Of a DNA stretch of 64,000 nucleotides, positions 18,108 to 25,584 are shown in pieces. How positions within the stretch are numbered: position 1 is the stretch's first letter; each line of letters opens with the position of its first letter. The DNA is from Pseudodesulfovibrio sp. zrk46 (lineage in GTDB: Bacteria > Desulfobacterota > Desulfovibrionia > Desulfovibrionales > Desulfovibrionaceae). The notes beneath the pieces are model-generated. The model searched no databases. It was not told the origin of the DNA and was given only the letters and a program-made list of their open reading frames with translations. Where the stretch lies: NCBI RefSeq assembly GCF_012516435.1, contig NZ_CP051216.1:3409669-3473668 (forward strand), in the 5' to 3' direction. The position numbers and the translations under genes are program-made.

Positions 18108-19022
18108 TTACATTCCAGACCGAGGATGAAATTCTTGATGCATAGCTTTAAGTCTTCCTGCTTGGATATGCGTATATATCTCTGTTGCAGTGATATCTGA
18201 ATGCCCGAGCAATAGCTGAACGGTTCGCAGATCTGCGCCACCTTCAAGAAGGTGTGTAGCAAAGGAATGGCGGAAAGTATGGGGTGAGATACTCCGTTTT
18301 ATATCGGCTTTCTCGGCAAATTTCTTGATCAATTTCCACACTCCCTGACGGGTTAATCCTTTGCCGGAGCGATTAAGAAACATGCGGTCCTCTGTTGGCT
18401 TGAAAGTAGGGCGAATCTCTTCCACATAACGATTCAAGATATCTTGGGCGGTGAAATGAATAGGCACCAATCGCTCTTTCGCCCCCTTGCCGAATATTTT
18501 CAAAATACCGACTTGGGCATCGTAGTCCAAAACCTTCATTTGAATCAATTCGGACACACGTAGTCCCGCCGCGTAAAGCAATTCCAGCATTGCCTTGTCA
18601 CGCATACCAAGCTTTGTACTAATATCGGGCAAGGCGAGTATGCGGGAGACTTCATTACGCGTCAGAAATTCCGGAAGTTTTTTCGGAAGTTTAGGATTTT
18701 CCAACAAATGGCCAGGATCCTCTTTGTACCACCGCTCATCCATAGCAAAAGTAAAAAAGCCACGCAGAGTAGAAAGATGTCTAGCCAGCGATCTACTTTT
18801 CAACCCCTTGGCCCTCAAATATGTGAGATAAAAAAAGAGCGTTTTATCTGATAACTCTTCCAACCTGAAGGATTTGTCTTGAAGAAAGGCGAGTAGGGAG
18901 GTCAGATCCTGTGAATAACTGGCAAGACTGTTCTCAGACAATCCCTTTTCTATTAGAATATGCTCTAGATAACGATCCACCCAGCGATGGGAGAGTAGAG
19001 CGTTTTTATCTTTGTCAGGCAT
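18108..19022 (-). CDS. xerD: tyrosine recombinase XerD
   Basis: XerC/D recombinases resolve chromosome dimers at dif. The 304-residue product begins MPDKDKNALLSHRWVDRYLE, has a SAM-like core-binding domain and the full catalytic set: Arg in LYAAGLRVSEL, Lys in IFGKGAKERLVP, HxxR in SPHTFRHSFATHLL, His in LLGHSDI and Tyr in TEIYTHI. The 304-residue length matches the Xer housekeeping group rather than phage integrases. I chose the ATG at 19022; a longer frame reaches 19094 without similarity. XerC versus XerD is a judgement from overall resemblance. Confidence 0.9.
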   Translation of the reverse strand: MPDKDKNALLSHRWVDRYLEHILIEKGLSENSLASYSQDLTSLLAFLQDKSFRLEELSDKTLFFYLTYLRAKGLKSRSLARHLSTLRGFFTFAMDERWYKEDPGHLLENPKLPKKLPEFLTRNEVSRILALPDISTKLGMRDKAMLELLYAAGLRVSELIQMKVLDYDAQVGILKIFGKGAKERLVPIHFTAQDILNRYVEEIRPTFKPTEDRMFLNRSGKGLTRQGVWKLIKKFAEKADIKRSISPHTFRHSFATHLLEGGADLRTVQLLLGHSDITATEIYTHIQAGRLKAMHQEFHPRSGM

Positions 19023-19132
19023 GAATTTAGCTCTGGCCTTTGTATTCTGTTTATGGATTGATACGCAAAATGAATTAGACAATATGAAAATCAAATGTTC
19101 AGGATGGATAATCGTAAAATAAACATCGTATA

Positions 19133-19146
19133 TTGTTAGCTAACAA
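19133..19146. promoter_or_regulatory. 14-bp perfect palindrome upstream of dapL
   Basis: TTGTTAGCTAACAA is a perfect palindrome in the 218-bp divergent region between xerD and dapL, 26 bp upstream of the dapL -35 box. It could be an operator for either gene; no regulator is known. Confidence 0.4.
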
Positions 19147-19172
19147 GGTGCCGCCCAAAGCGCAATGTCGCA

Positions 19173-19201
19173 TTGACACGCGGTCTTACCCCATTTATGA
19201 C
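19173..19201 (+). promoter_or_regulatory. sigma70-like promoter of dapL
   Basis: A consensus TTGACA (19173-19178), 17 bp, then TATGAC (19196-19201; four of six bases). The start codon is 39 bases downstream, leaving a leader of roughly 30 bases with AAGGAG at 19225-19230. Confidence 0.72.
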
Positions 19202-19240
19202 AAGTGCTCTATCAGAGTGAATTTAAGGAGAGTCTTTACA

Positions 19241-20407
19241 ATGTCTGATTTCAAGCTTGCCGACCGTCTTTCTACGCTGCCCCCATACCTTTTTGCAGCC
19301 ATCGATAAGGCCAAGGCCGAAGTTGCCGCCCAGGGAATGGACATCATTAGCCTTGGCATCGGCGATCCTGATCTGCCGACCCCGGATTTCATCATAGACG
19401 CCCTGTACGAAGGTGCCAAGAAATCCGTTAACCATCAGTATCCTTCATATGTAGGTATGATGTCTTACCGTCAAGCTGTTGCCGATTGGTACAAACAACG
19501 CTTTAACGTGGACCTCAACGCCGAAACGGAGGTCGTTAGCCTGATCGGATCGAAAGAAGGCATCGCTCACTTCCCACTGGCGTATATAAATCCTGGCGAC
19601 CTGGCTCTCATCGCCACTCCTAATTACCCGGTATACGGTATCGCCACTAGCTTTGCCGGCGGTGAAGTAGAGTACCTGCCGCTGCTAGAAGAAAATGACT
19701 TTCTTGTCGACCTGGATGCTATTTCCGACGACACCTGGGCCAAGGCAAAAATGATTTTCGTCTGCTATCCGAACAACCCAACAGCAGCGACCGCCACCAA
19801 AGACTTTTACGATCGTCTGATTGAAAAGGCAAAAGAGTTCAACGTAATAGTTGTCTCCGACGCCGCATACACTGAAATATACTACGATCCGTCCAACAAG
19901 CCCATTTCCATCTTGGAATGCGAAGGAGCCAAGGACGTATGCATTGAGTTCCACTCACTGTCCAAAACTTACAATATGACCGGATGGCGTATTGGAATGG
20001 CTGTGGGAAACAAAGACCTCATCGCAGGGCTTGGCAAGATCAAGGAAAACGTAGATTCTGGTATCTTCCAGGCCGTTCAGGAAGCTGGAATTGCTGCACT
20101 CCAGAAGGGAGAACCGTACGCCGAGAAATTTCGCGCAATCTACAAGGAGCGCCGAGACGTTGTTTCCGCCGCACTGACCAAAGTAGGCATCAAACACCGT
20201 GTTCCGGACGCTGCTTTCTATATGTGGTGCAACACTCCCGAAGGATACACCTCGTCCGAATTTGTCACCAACGTCCTGAAACAGACAGGCGTCGTGCTGA
20301 CTCCCGGCCAGGGCTTCGGGGCCCCCGGGGAAGGCTATTTCCGCATTTCCCTGACCGTTAATAACGATCTGCTCGAGGAGGCGGTATCCAGGATATCGAA
20401 ACTGTAA
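19241..20407 (+). CDS. dapL: LL-diaminopimelate aminotransferase
   Basis: DapL converts tetrahydrodipicolinate directly to LL-diaminopimelate with glutamate as amino donor. The 388-residue class I aminotransferase begins MSDFKLADRLSTLPPYLFA and has SLGIGDPDLPTPDFI, the PLP lysine in SLSKTYNMTGWRIG and GQGFGAPGEGYFRIS at the C-terminus, typical of the DapL group. The ATG at 19241 follows AAGGAG by ten bases; the open frame reaches back to 19133 with no similarity. It has its own promoter. Its TAA stop overlaps what should be the folK start (see folK). lysA, a later enzyme of the pathway, is also in the window. Confidence 0.94.
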   Translation: MSDFKLADRLSTLPPYLFAAIDKAKAEVAAQGMDIISLGIGDPDLPTPDFIIDALYEGAKKSVNHQYPSYVGMMSYRQAVADWYKQRFNVDLNAETEVVSLIGSKEGIAHFPLAYINPGDLALIATPNYPVYGIATSFAGGEVEYLPLLEENDFLVDLDAISDDTWAKAKMIFVCYPNNPTAATATKDFYDRLIEKAKEFNVIVVSDAAYTEIYYDPSNKPISILECEGAKDVCIEFHSLSKTYNMTGWRIGMAVGNKDLIAGLGKIKENVDSGIFQAVQEAGIAALQKGEPYAEKFRAIYKERRDVVSAALTKVGIKHRVPDAAFYMWCNTPEGYTSSEFVTNVLKQTGVVLTPGQGFGAPGEGYFRISLTVNNDLLEEAVSRISKL

Positions 20408-20904
20408 ACTGCTACGTCAGTCTCGGTTCCAACCAGGGCGACCCCGAAGAGAACCTGAACTACGCACTGACGTTGTTAGAAGAATATGGCGACGAGATAA
20501 CTCTGAAATCGTTTTCGCACACTTACCTGACTGAGCCTCAAGGGGAGATTAAAGATCAACCCTGGTTCACAAACCAGATAATCAAGCTGGAAATCGATGC
20601 AGAGATTTGGGCTCCTTCGGGATTCCTGTCTACCTGCACTGCTATTGAGGCCAAAATGGGGCGTCAAAGGCAGGAGCCAGGTGGCCCTAGGCCTTTGGAT
20701 ATGGATATCATTGCATGGGGTGACTTAGAGTTGGAAAGCGATTTCCTGACCCTGCCACACCCGCGCGCAAAAGAAAGGGCATTTGTCCTCATACCACTGA
20801 AAGAAGTAGAACCAGACTTCGTCTTTCCCGACGGAACACATATTGATGAGGCACTTAATGCCATCGATTACCGCATGGAAGACAATAAGATTTGGCAAGA
20901 TTAA
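20404..20904 (+). CDS. folK: 2-amino-4-hydroxy-6-hydroxymethyldihydropteridine pyrophosphokinase, start codon lost
   Basis: FolK transfers pyrophosphate from ATP to the hydroxymethyl pterin in folate synthesis. The frame has YVSLGSNQGDPEENL at its start, GRQRQEPGGPRPLDMDII in the catalytic loop and LPHPRAKERAFVLIPL after it, all diagnostic. The conserved N-terminus has no ATG, GTG or TTG: the frame closes at a double TAA at 20359-20364 and the first TTG is at 20473, which would remove the core strand. Codon 20404-20406 is GTA and overlaps the dapL stop TAA (20405-20407); a GTGA overlap would have given GTG. CAGGA at 20389-20393 is well spaced for 20404. Coordinates assume initiation there (166 aa). 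Confidence 0.85.
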   Translation, partial: VNCYVSLGSNQGDPEENLNYALTLLEEYGDEITLKSFSHTYLTEPQGEIKDQPWFTNQIIKLEIDAEIWAPSGFLSTCTAIEAKMGRQRQEPGGPRPLDMDIIAWGDLELESDFLTLPHPRAKERAFVLIPLKEVEPDFVFPDGTHIDEALNAIDYRMEDNKIWQD

Positions 20905-20922
20905 CAGAAAACGGAGCGCTTC

Positions 20923-21201
20923 ATGCTGAAATTCATTGTCATCGGCGTAGCCTTATTTCTCGTCTACAAACTCTTCATGGGCGACAAGAAAAAACGAGAA
21001 ATGGAAAAAACCGAAACGACCAAAAAAAGGGCGGCTTCCGGAGAAATGGCAAAAGACCCTATCTGCGGCACGTATGTCGAGAAGGACGGAAGCATTCGGG
21101 TTAAGGAAGGGGAGAAAGTACATGTCTTTTGCTCCTACGAATGCCGAGACAAATACCTCAAGCAACTTGAAGCGACCACAGTCAACGAAGAGACCGAATA
21201 G
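20923..21201 (+). CDS. small membrane-anchored YHS/MYM-like zinc protein
   Basis: A 92-residue protein with an N-terminal membrane helix (MLKFIVIGVALFLVYKLFM), a charged linker of about 25 residues, then a small metal-binding-like module: DPICGTYVEKDGS and VHVFCSYECRDKYL, with three Cys spaced as in YHS or TRASH zinc folds. Such proteins (PP0621-like) are common and uncharacterised. It follows folK by 18 bases and is last before a terminator, so it shares the dapL transcript. The function is unknown; metal binding is inferred. Confidence 0.8.
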   Translation: MLKFIVIGVALFLVYKLFMGDKKKREMEKTETTKKRAASGEMAKDPICGTYVEKDGSIRVKEGEKVHVFCSYECRDKYLKQLEATTVNEETE

Positions 21202-21226
21202 ACAGATCTTCCAAAGACGTCTCATC

Positions 21227-21252
21227 AAGGCCCCTAAACGGGGCCTTTTTTT
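21227..21252 (+). terminator. Rho-independent terminator of dapL-folK operon
   Basis: AGGCCCC, loop TAAAC, GGGGCCT (21228-21246), followed by seven T. Confidence 0.93.
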
Positions 21253-21724
21253 ATGCTTTAAGAAGATTGAATCAATTCTGTGGAATAGTATTACACGTCA
21301 CAAATGAGCATTTTGCAAAAAACATACGATGTAGTGATTCTTCCATATTTAGCCTCAGAGGGAGTTTAGCTAACTATCGGAATCCAAACCTTGCAAGCTG
21401 CTATTAAATATCCTCAGAACAGATACAAAAAATCGATCGCTTATCGGGAATCATTCTAACTGCACAAGCTTTAAGATTTATATCAATTAATTACAGCACC
21501 ATATACTACTGTCTCATAATGTAAATTATGTAAACTTTTAACATAACAAAGTAAGAAAAATCATTGTAAAGTCGAAATTTCCACATTTTCAAATTTTAAT
21601 GCTAACCATAAAATTGAATTCAGAATCAGATTATTAATGTGGAAGGTAAAACGCCCGTTGTATGTTTCTAGCCCTACTGGTAAGAATTCTGAGTCCACAA
21701 CCACAACAAACAATAATTCTACTT
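21253..21724. other. AT-rich gene-free stretch of about 470 bp with a palindrome
   Basis: No open frame of credible length and no RNA gene was recognised here. The stretch is clearly richer in A+T than its neighbours. It contains CATAAT-gtaa-ATTATG, a 6-4-6 inverted repeat at 21515-21530, which overlaps two direct copies of ATGTAAA. These may be operator sites for the secreted helical-repeat gene that follows. No convincing -35/-10 pair was found near that start. Confidence 0.5.
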
Positions 21725-23836
21725 ATGAAAAAAACTATCCATATTGGCTTCATCCCCCTGCTGTGCACCATTTTTCTCTTTGCAACGACAGCATTTGCTC
21801 AAAAACAGACTCTAAAGTTCGAAGAATGGCTCCAAAAATACGGCGCATGGGATCAACTTGAGAAGGAATACTCTCAAGAGCAAGATAAAGATGCCCCAGA
21901 AACTATTCTCAAACGTGTTAAGGTCTATCTCAACCTCAATTCTCCAAAGGAAGCCCTTGAAATCGTAGAGATGACACCTACATTTGACGACAATGCTACT
22001 GAAGCAAATCGTCTATGGCTTGGCGGACAAGCCCACCGAGCCCTAGGAGACCTAACCAAGTCAGTCCTGTGGTTTACCCAAGCTGCATCACATGTGGAAA
22101 ACAGCAATGAGTTAAGTACACTATTTAGGTCTGAACCAGGACTTGAAGAAATCTGGAAAGACGTATGGTTAAGGATGTACTGGGCACACACTGCGAACTA
22201 CAGCCTGTCGCGAGATGCTCAACATGGTGCACTAGCTAAAATTGCTGATATTGGTATGAAAGTGTGGGGAGATAAATATTGGCAAAAAACGGTATCCATT
22301 ATGAATCAAGATAATTCAGAAGAATCGCCCTCTCCAATTCCTCCAACACAACTGAATGAAAATGGACAGCCGATTCAGCCTTTCATTTCACAGGCTGATA
22401 CGGACTTGATCGTAAGAGCTTTAGCTGCAACTTCACTTGAGAAATTCAAAGAAGCCCATCAGTTTGTGTCTGAAATCCAGCAGGCCCCAGTTCGCTTCTT
22501 CTGGATCACTGTCATCCAATTCATTGAAGATGGCCAACTCCCGGAATCACTTACACCTCTTATTGATAGTAACTACTTAAAAGCAAGTGCTTTTTGGCAG
22601 GGGAATTTACTAGCCCCCTACTCTACTTCTCGCACTAGTTGGCTTCTGGGCAATCCAGACTCCGGCCCCTGGACTAAATTCCGCAACAACATTCTTTCCA
22701 TGACTCCTGGTGAAGCTGCCAAATCAATTAATAATGAACTTGGCTCCATGTTGATCTCAGAGCAAACAGCAACCTTATTAAACAATTTCAAACTGGCACT
22801 TTCCTTGTTTACCGGTGATTTTATCAACGCTTCCTCCACGTGGGGTCAACTTGAAAAGCGAAATCTTCCCTTAGCGTTACAACTTGCTGGTATCATTCAG
22901 TTCAAGGATAGCTTGAACATTGTCCTTCCGACAGAACCAAGCAAGTCATATGTTATTTCTCCCATTTTCACGGCTCTTTCTGGTGCTGCAGGACACAATA
23001 TAACCGGAAACGATGAAGCGCCTTTCTGGATCAGTGCACCGCAAGACAAACTTATAAGACTTTCACAGAGGGAGTACCCGATAGACAAACTACTACTGCT
23101 CGCCTACTGGCAACAGCAATTCGACACCAAGGCTTCACCTGACTTGGCCAAACGAGCAGCTTATCTTTTCAATGGAACGGCCTTTGGTAATGAAAGCCTG
23201 CTTTATCTCGCCAACCATGCAGTTAAAAGTAAGCATCTACAACTTGGAGCATTTTATCTCAATTCTGTGAAAAGCGACGATTTGGACAAATTCAACAAAA
23301 TGATCTGGCTTGACATTAAGACACGATTGGAGTTGGACGCCGGTCGAAATGCTAGTGCATTAACAACATTTAAGAAAATGCATGAACTCGGCGTAGACAT
23401 CCCCGTCATGACCAGGCTTCGTATGGCCTTACTTTTTCAGCAGCGTCGCGATTTTGGTGCAGCTAAAGAGCAATTGCTCGCCATGTGGTCTAACAAGGCC
23501 ACTATGACTACAACCTTGCAAGCAGAGACTCTCTTCTGGCTGGGCGAAGGGGAGCAGGCTCAGCAGAATACTGAAGAGGCTTTAGATTATTATCTCAAGC
23601 TCGCATGGCAATATCCACAAGAGAATATATGGGCTCTAACAGCCATGTATCGAGCCTCTCTTATATATGAAAAACGAGGCAAATACGACACAGCTAAAAG
23701 ACTACTAACAACTGTAGTCAAACGTGCAGATCGTAAAGAACAACGTGAGGCAGCCAAGGCCCGCATCAATGCAATTGATAAAAAGATGGGTAAGCCCTCA
23801 TCAAATCAAAGCTCGGCATTAGTGTACCCATTCTAA
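21725..23836 (+). CDS. secreted helical-repeat (TPR-like) protein, 703 aa
   Basis: The product begins MKKTIHIGFIPLLCTIFLFA with a cleavable signal peptide (TTAFAQ), so it is periplasmic or bound to the outer membrane. The rest is alpha-helical with TPR-like units. The clearest are near residue 85 (RLWLGGQAHRALGDLTKSV) and at the C-terminus, from LFWLGEGEQAQQNTEEALDY to ASLIYEKRGKYDTAKRL. I recognise no catalytic motif. The ATG at 21725 is chosen because the signal peptide starts there; an upstream frame opens at 21662. It stands alone between an AT-rich stretch and a perfect 21-bp hairpin. It is likely a scaffold or assembly factor. Confidence 0.8.
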   Translation: MKKTIHIGFIPLLCTIFLFATTAFAQKQTLKFEEWLQKYGAWDQLEKEYSQEQDKDAPETILKRVKVYLNLNSPKEALEIVEMTPTFDDNATEANRLWLGGQAHRALGDLTKSVLWFTQAASHVENSNELSTLFRSEPGLEEIWKDVWLRMYWAHTANYSLSRDAQHGALAKIADIGMKVWGDKYWQKTVSIMNQDNSEESPSPIPPTQLNENGQPIQPFISQADTDLIVRALAATSLEKFKEAHQFVSEIQQAPVRFFWITVIQFIEDGQLPESLTPLIDSNYLKASAFWQGNLLAPYSTSRTSWLLGNPDSGPWTKFRNNILSMTPGEAAKSINNELGSMLISEQTATLLNNFKLALSLFTGDFINASSTWGQLEKRNLPLALQLAGIIQFKDSLNIVLPTEPSKSYVISPIFTALSGAAGHNITGNDEAPFWISAPQDKLIRLSQREYPIDKLLLLAYWQQQFDTKASPDLAKRAAYLFNGTAFGNESLLYLANHAVKSKHLQLGAFYLNSVKSDDLDKFNKMIWLDIKTRLELDAGRNASALTTFKKMHELGVDIPVMTRLRMALLFQQRRDFGAAKEQLLAMWSNKATMTTTLQAETLFWLGEGEQAQQNTEEALDYYLKLAWQYPQENIWALTAMYRASLIYEKRGKYDTAKRLLTTVVKRADRKEQREAAKARINAIDKKMGKPSSNQSSALVYPF

Positions 23837-23847
23837 AGCTTACCCAA

Positions 23848-23892
23848 CAAAACAAAATCCCCAGCAACGGTGTTGCTGGGGATTTTGTTTTG
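23848..23892. terminator. 21-bp perfect hairpin, bidirectional terminator
   Basis: Arms at 23848-23868 and 23872-23892 are fully complementary around a 3-base loop (GGT), with a GC core and A/T-rich outer stem. It serves both the helical-repeat gene (plus) and the Cache gene (minus). Confidence 0.9.
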
Positions 23893-23906
23893 TCTATTTT
23901 CATATC

Positions 23907-24422
23907 TTAGTGATTAAGACTCGAAAAATAAATACCTGATCCAATGAACAATCTCGTCCCTGGTATCGGGGCTACATAAACCACCTTGTCATGAGTTTCA
24001 TTTGAATCCGGTTTTTTCCAGTTGTACTCAATAAATCCTCCTCCGCTATTCCCAACAGAAAGGATCTCCCTAATCACATACTGCCCATTTTCATCCTGCA
24101 AGTCATATAAATTGCGACCAATAAGTTTGGGTTGAGTAGCGTGCGCAACACAGGTGCCTTTGTCGTCATAAACAAAGAAATACCCAGATGAGTCTGAAAA
24201 GAAACGAATCGGGCTAATATACTTAGAAACAACTTCTATTTGCTTTATATGGGACTTCTCGCCTTCTAATACCCCTCCCAGCCCAACTGCTGTCACCGTA
24301 ACAACAAGCTCCAATGACTGCCTAGTGCCAAATGAAGAAGCAGCGTCTGATTGCTTTGGGCAAACAAGTGGGAGCAACAGCAGGATAATTGCTAAAGCAT
24401 TATACACATTCAATTGGGACAT
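23907..24422 (-). CDS. stand-alone periplasmic Cache-domain protein
   Basis: A 171-residue protein with an N-terminal signal (YNALAIILLLLPLVCPKQSDA) and a single Cache sensor domain: FFVYDDKGTCVAHATQPKLI, GRNLYDLQDENGQYVIREIL and VYVAPIPGTRLFIGSGIY are the usual Cache_2 elements. There is no second membrane helix and no signalling domain, so it is probably a free periplasmic ligand binder rather than a chemoreceptor fragment. The ATG at 24422 has GGAG eight bases upstream; a TTG four codons earlier is less likely. No kinase or receptor gene is adjacent. Confidence 0.83.
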   Translation of the reverse strand: MSQLNVYNALAIILLLLPLVCPKQSDAASSFGTRQSLELVVTVTAVGLGGVLEGEKSHIKQIEVVSKYISPIRFFSDSSGYFFVYDDKGTCVAHATQPKLIGRNLYDLQDENGQYVIREILSVGNSGGGFIEYNWKKPDSNETHDKVVYVAPIPGTRLFIGSGIYFSSLNH

Positions 24423-24556
24423 CCATTTCTCCAAAACAATCTAAGAATCGAATTTGTCTGTATACATTGACATATAAGTACGTCTTTCTCCACCTCGCCA
24501 TCAAGCCCATTTTTTAACAGAACAGATTAATGACCAATAGTTGTAAACCAAAAAGA

Positions 24557-24584
24557 AAGGGCTGCAGATTTATCTGCAGCCCTT
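24557..24584 (-). terminator. terminator of the first tRNA-Leu gene
   Basis: A 13-bp stem (AAGGGCTGCAGAT and complement) directly downstream of the tRNA on minus, followed by TTTCTTTTT. Confidence 0.88.
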
Positions 24585-24594
24585 ATTCTTTTCG

Positions 24595-24681
24595 TGGTGC
24601 CGAGGGGGGGATTCGAACCCCCACGGAATTTCTTCCACTGCCCCCTCAAGACAGCGTGTCTACCAATTCCACCACCTCGGC
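24595..24681 (-). tRNA. tRNA-Leu (anticodon GAG), copy 1
   Basis: An 87-nt tRNA with encoded CCA. The acceptor stem pairs GCCGAGG with CCTCGGC. The D-arm has GGAATTGGTAGAC, the anticodon stem-loop is CTGTC-TTGAGGG-GGCAG (anticodon GAG at loop positions 3-5), then a long variable arm as in type II tRNAs and TTCGAAT in the T loop. It decodes CUC and CUU. It is identical to the copy at 25095-25181. It has its own terminator and a possible promoter. Confidence 0.97.
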
Positions 24682-25050
24682 GTCCTTGCGAGGAAGGAAT
24701 ATTTCTAATGAATCCGCATAAAAGTCAACTAAAATTTGGAGTTTTTCTAAATTTTTTTTTATTATCAATTAAGGGCGAATAGATTAGTCAAAAAAAACTA
24801 AATATACCAATTATTTGTACACAAAAACAGAAAACTGTTTGAGCCTAACTTAATATGACGAACTGCCAACCTCTGTCCTCAGAACACAGGTATAAACGAG
24901 ACTTTTCACTACGTAAATCAACGTCATCTTCCAAACCTCACATACCTCCTACGCAAATCAACAGCGAGATTCGTCCCCTCTTGCCTTTGAGCCTTCCAGC
25001 GCCCCAGAGGAGCTATCTGGCTATCAACAATTGGTCATGAACATACTCAC
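24682..25050. other. gene-free spacer between the two tRNA-Leu copies
   Basis: No convincing gene was found. The stretch starts A/T-rich (24720-24850) and becomes C/T-rich (24860-25010). It holds a 14-bp direct repeat with one mismatch, CTACGTAAATCAAC at 24909 and CTACGCAAATCAAC at 24949, 40 bp apart. No integrase or partial tRNA was seen. Confidence 0.5.
24699..24728 (-). promoter_or_regulatory. possible promoter of tRNA-Leu copy 1
   Basis: On minus, TTGACT (24723-24728) precedes an A/T-rich -10 region (AAATAT at 18 bp, or TAGAAA at 15 bp). The tRNA 5' end is about 18 bases further. The -10 is weak, so this is tentative. Confidence 0.45.
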
Positions 25051-25052
25051 GC

Positions 25053-25087
25053 AAAAAAGCCGTAATCCTAACGGATTACGGCTTTTT
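25053..25087 (-). terminator. terminator of the pgk-tpiA-secG-tRNA-Leu transcript
   Basis: GCCGTAATCC and its complement (25059-25068, 25073-25082) around a 4-base loop, flanked by A runs and T runs that extend the stem and give a U tract on minus. Confidence 0.92.
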
Positions 25088-25094
25088 GATTTCG

Positions 25095-25181
25095 TGGTGC
25101 CGAGGGGGGGATTCGAACCCCCACGGAATTTCTTCCACTGCCCCCTCAAGACAGCGTGTCTACCAATTCCACCACCTCGGC
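25095..25181 (-). tRNA. tRNA-Leu (anticodon GAG), copy 2
   Basis: Identical over its full 87 nt to copy 1, exactly 500 bp away, and with the last four bases 3' of the CCA also shared. Its 5' end is only 15 bases from the secG stop, so it is probably processed out of the secG message. The secG-tRNA-Leu(GAG) neighbour relation is also known in E. coli (secG-leuU). Confidence 0.97.
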
Positions 25182-25196
25182 ACTATATGCTCAGAG

Positions 25197-25544
25197 CTAT
25201 TCGCTCTTGGCGTCGTCTCCAGTATCCTTGAACTGAACACCCGGCTTCTGCTGGTCTGCAGGAACTATCGGCTGAACCACACCTTCACCTTGCAGCATCA
25301 GGGAATTCTGATCAGTGACCTTGTTACCAGTCAGGACATTGTAGGTCAGGGAAGTCACAAGGAAAACAGTAGCCAAGCCTGCAGTGACCTTGACGAGAAG
25401 TCCTCCGGCACCGGTACTACCAAACATGGTAGAACTTCCGCCTCCGAAAATGACTCCCATCCCTTCGTGACCGGACTGAAGCATTACAGCACCGATCAAG
25501 AAAACGCAAGCGATAACATGAATCACAATTACTAAAGTTTCCAA
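25197..25544 (-). CDS. secG: preprotein translocase subunit SecG
   Basis: SecG is the small helper subunit of the SecYEG channel. The 115-residue product has two membrane helices (TLVIVIHVIACVFLIGAVML and VTAGLATVFLVTSLTYNVL) and the conserved cytoplasmic loop GGGSSTMFGSTGAGGLL. The C-terminal tail after residue 75 is polar and family-variable. It lies between tpiA (40 bases upstream) and tRNA-Leu (15 bases downstream) in one transcript that closes with a terminator. Confidence 0.95.
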   Translation of the reverse strand: METLVIVIHVIACVFLIGAVMLQSGHEGMGVIFGGGSSTMFGSTGAGGLLVKVTAGLATVFLVTSLTYNVLTGNKVTDQNSLMLQGEGVVQPIVPADQQKPGVQFKDTGDDAKSE

Positions 25545-25584
25545 AATCTTATCCTTCGTCTGACTCGTTTTTCTTTGCTTTGGA

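Noticed and set aside
24682-25094. Possible genomic island between the two tRNA-Leu copies
   Set aside because: Only 413 bp, no integrase or partial tRNA, both tRNAs complete; duplication is simpler.
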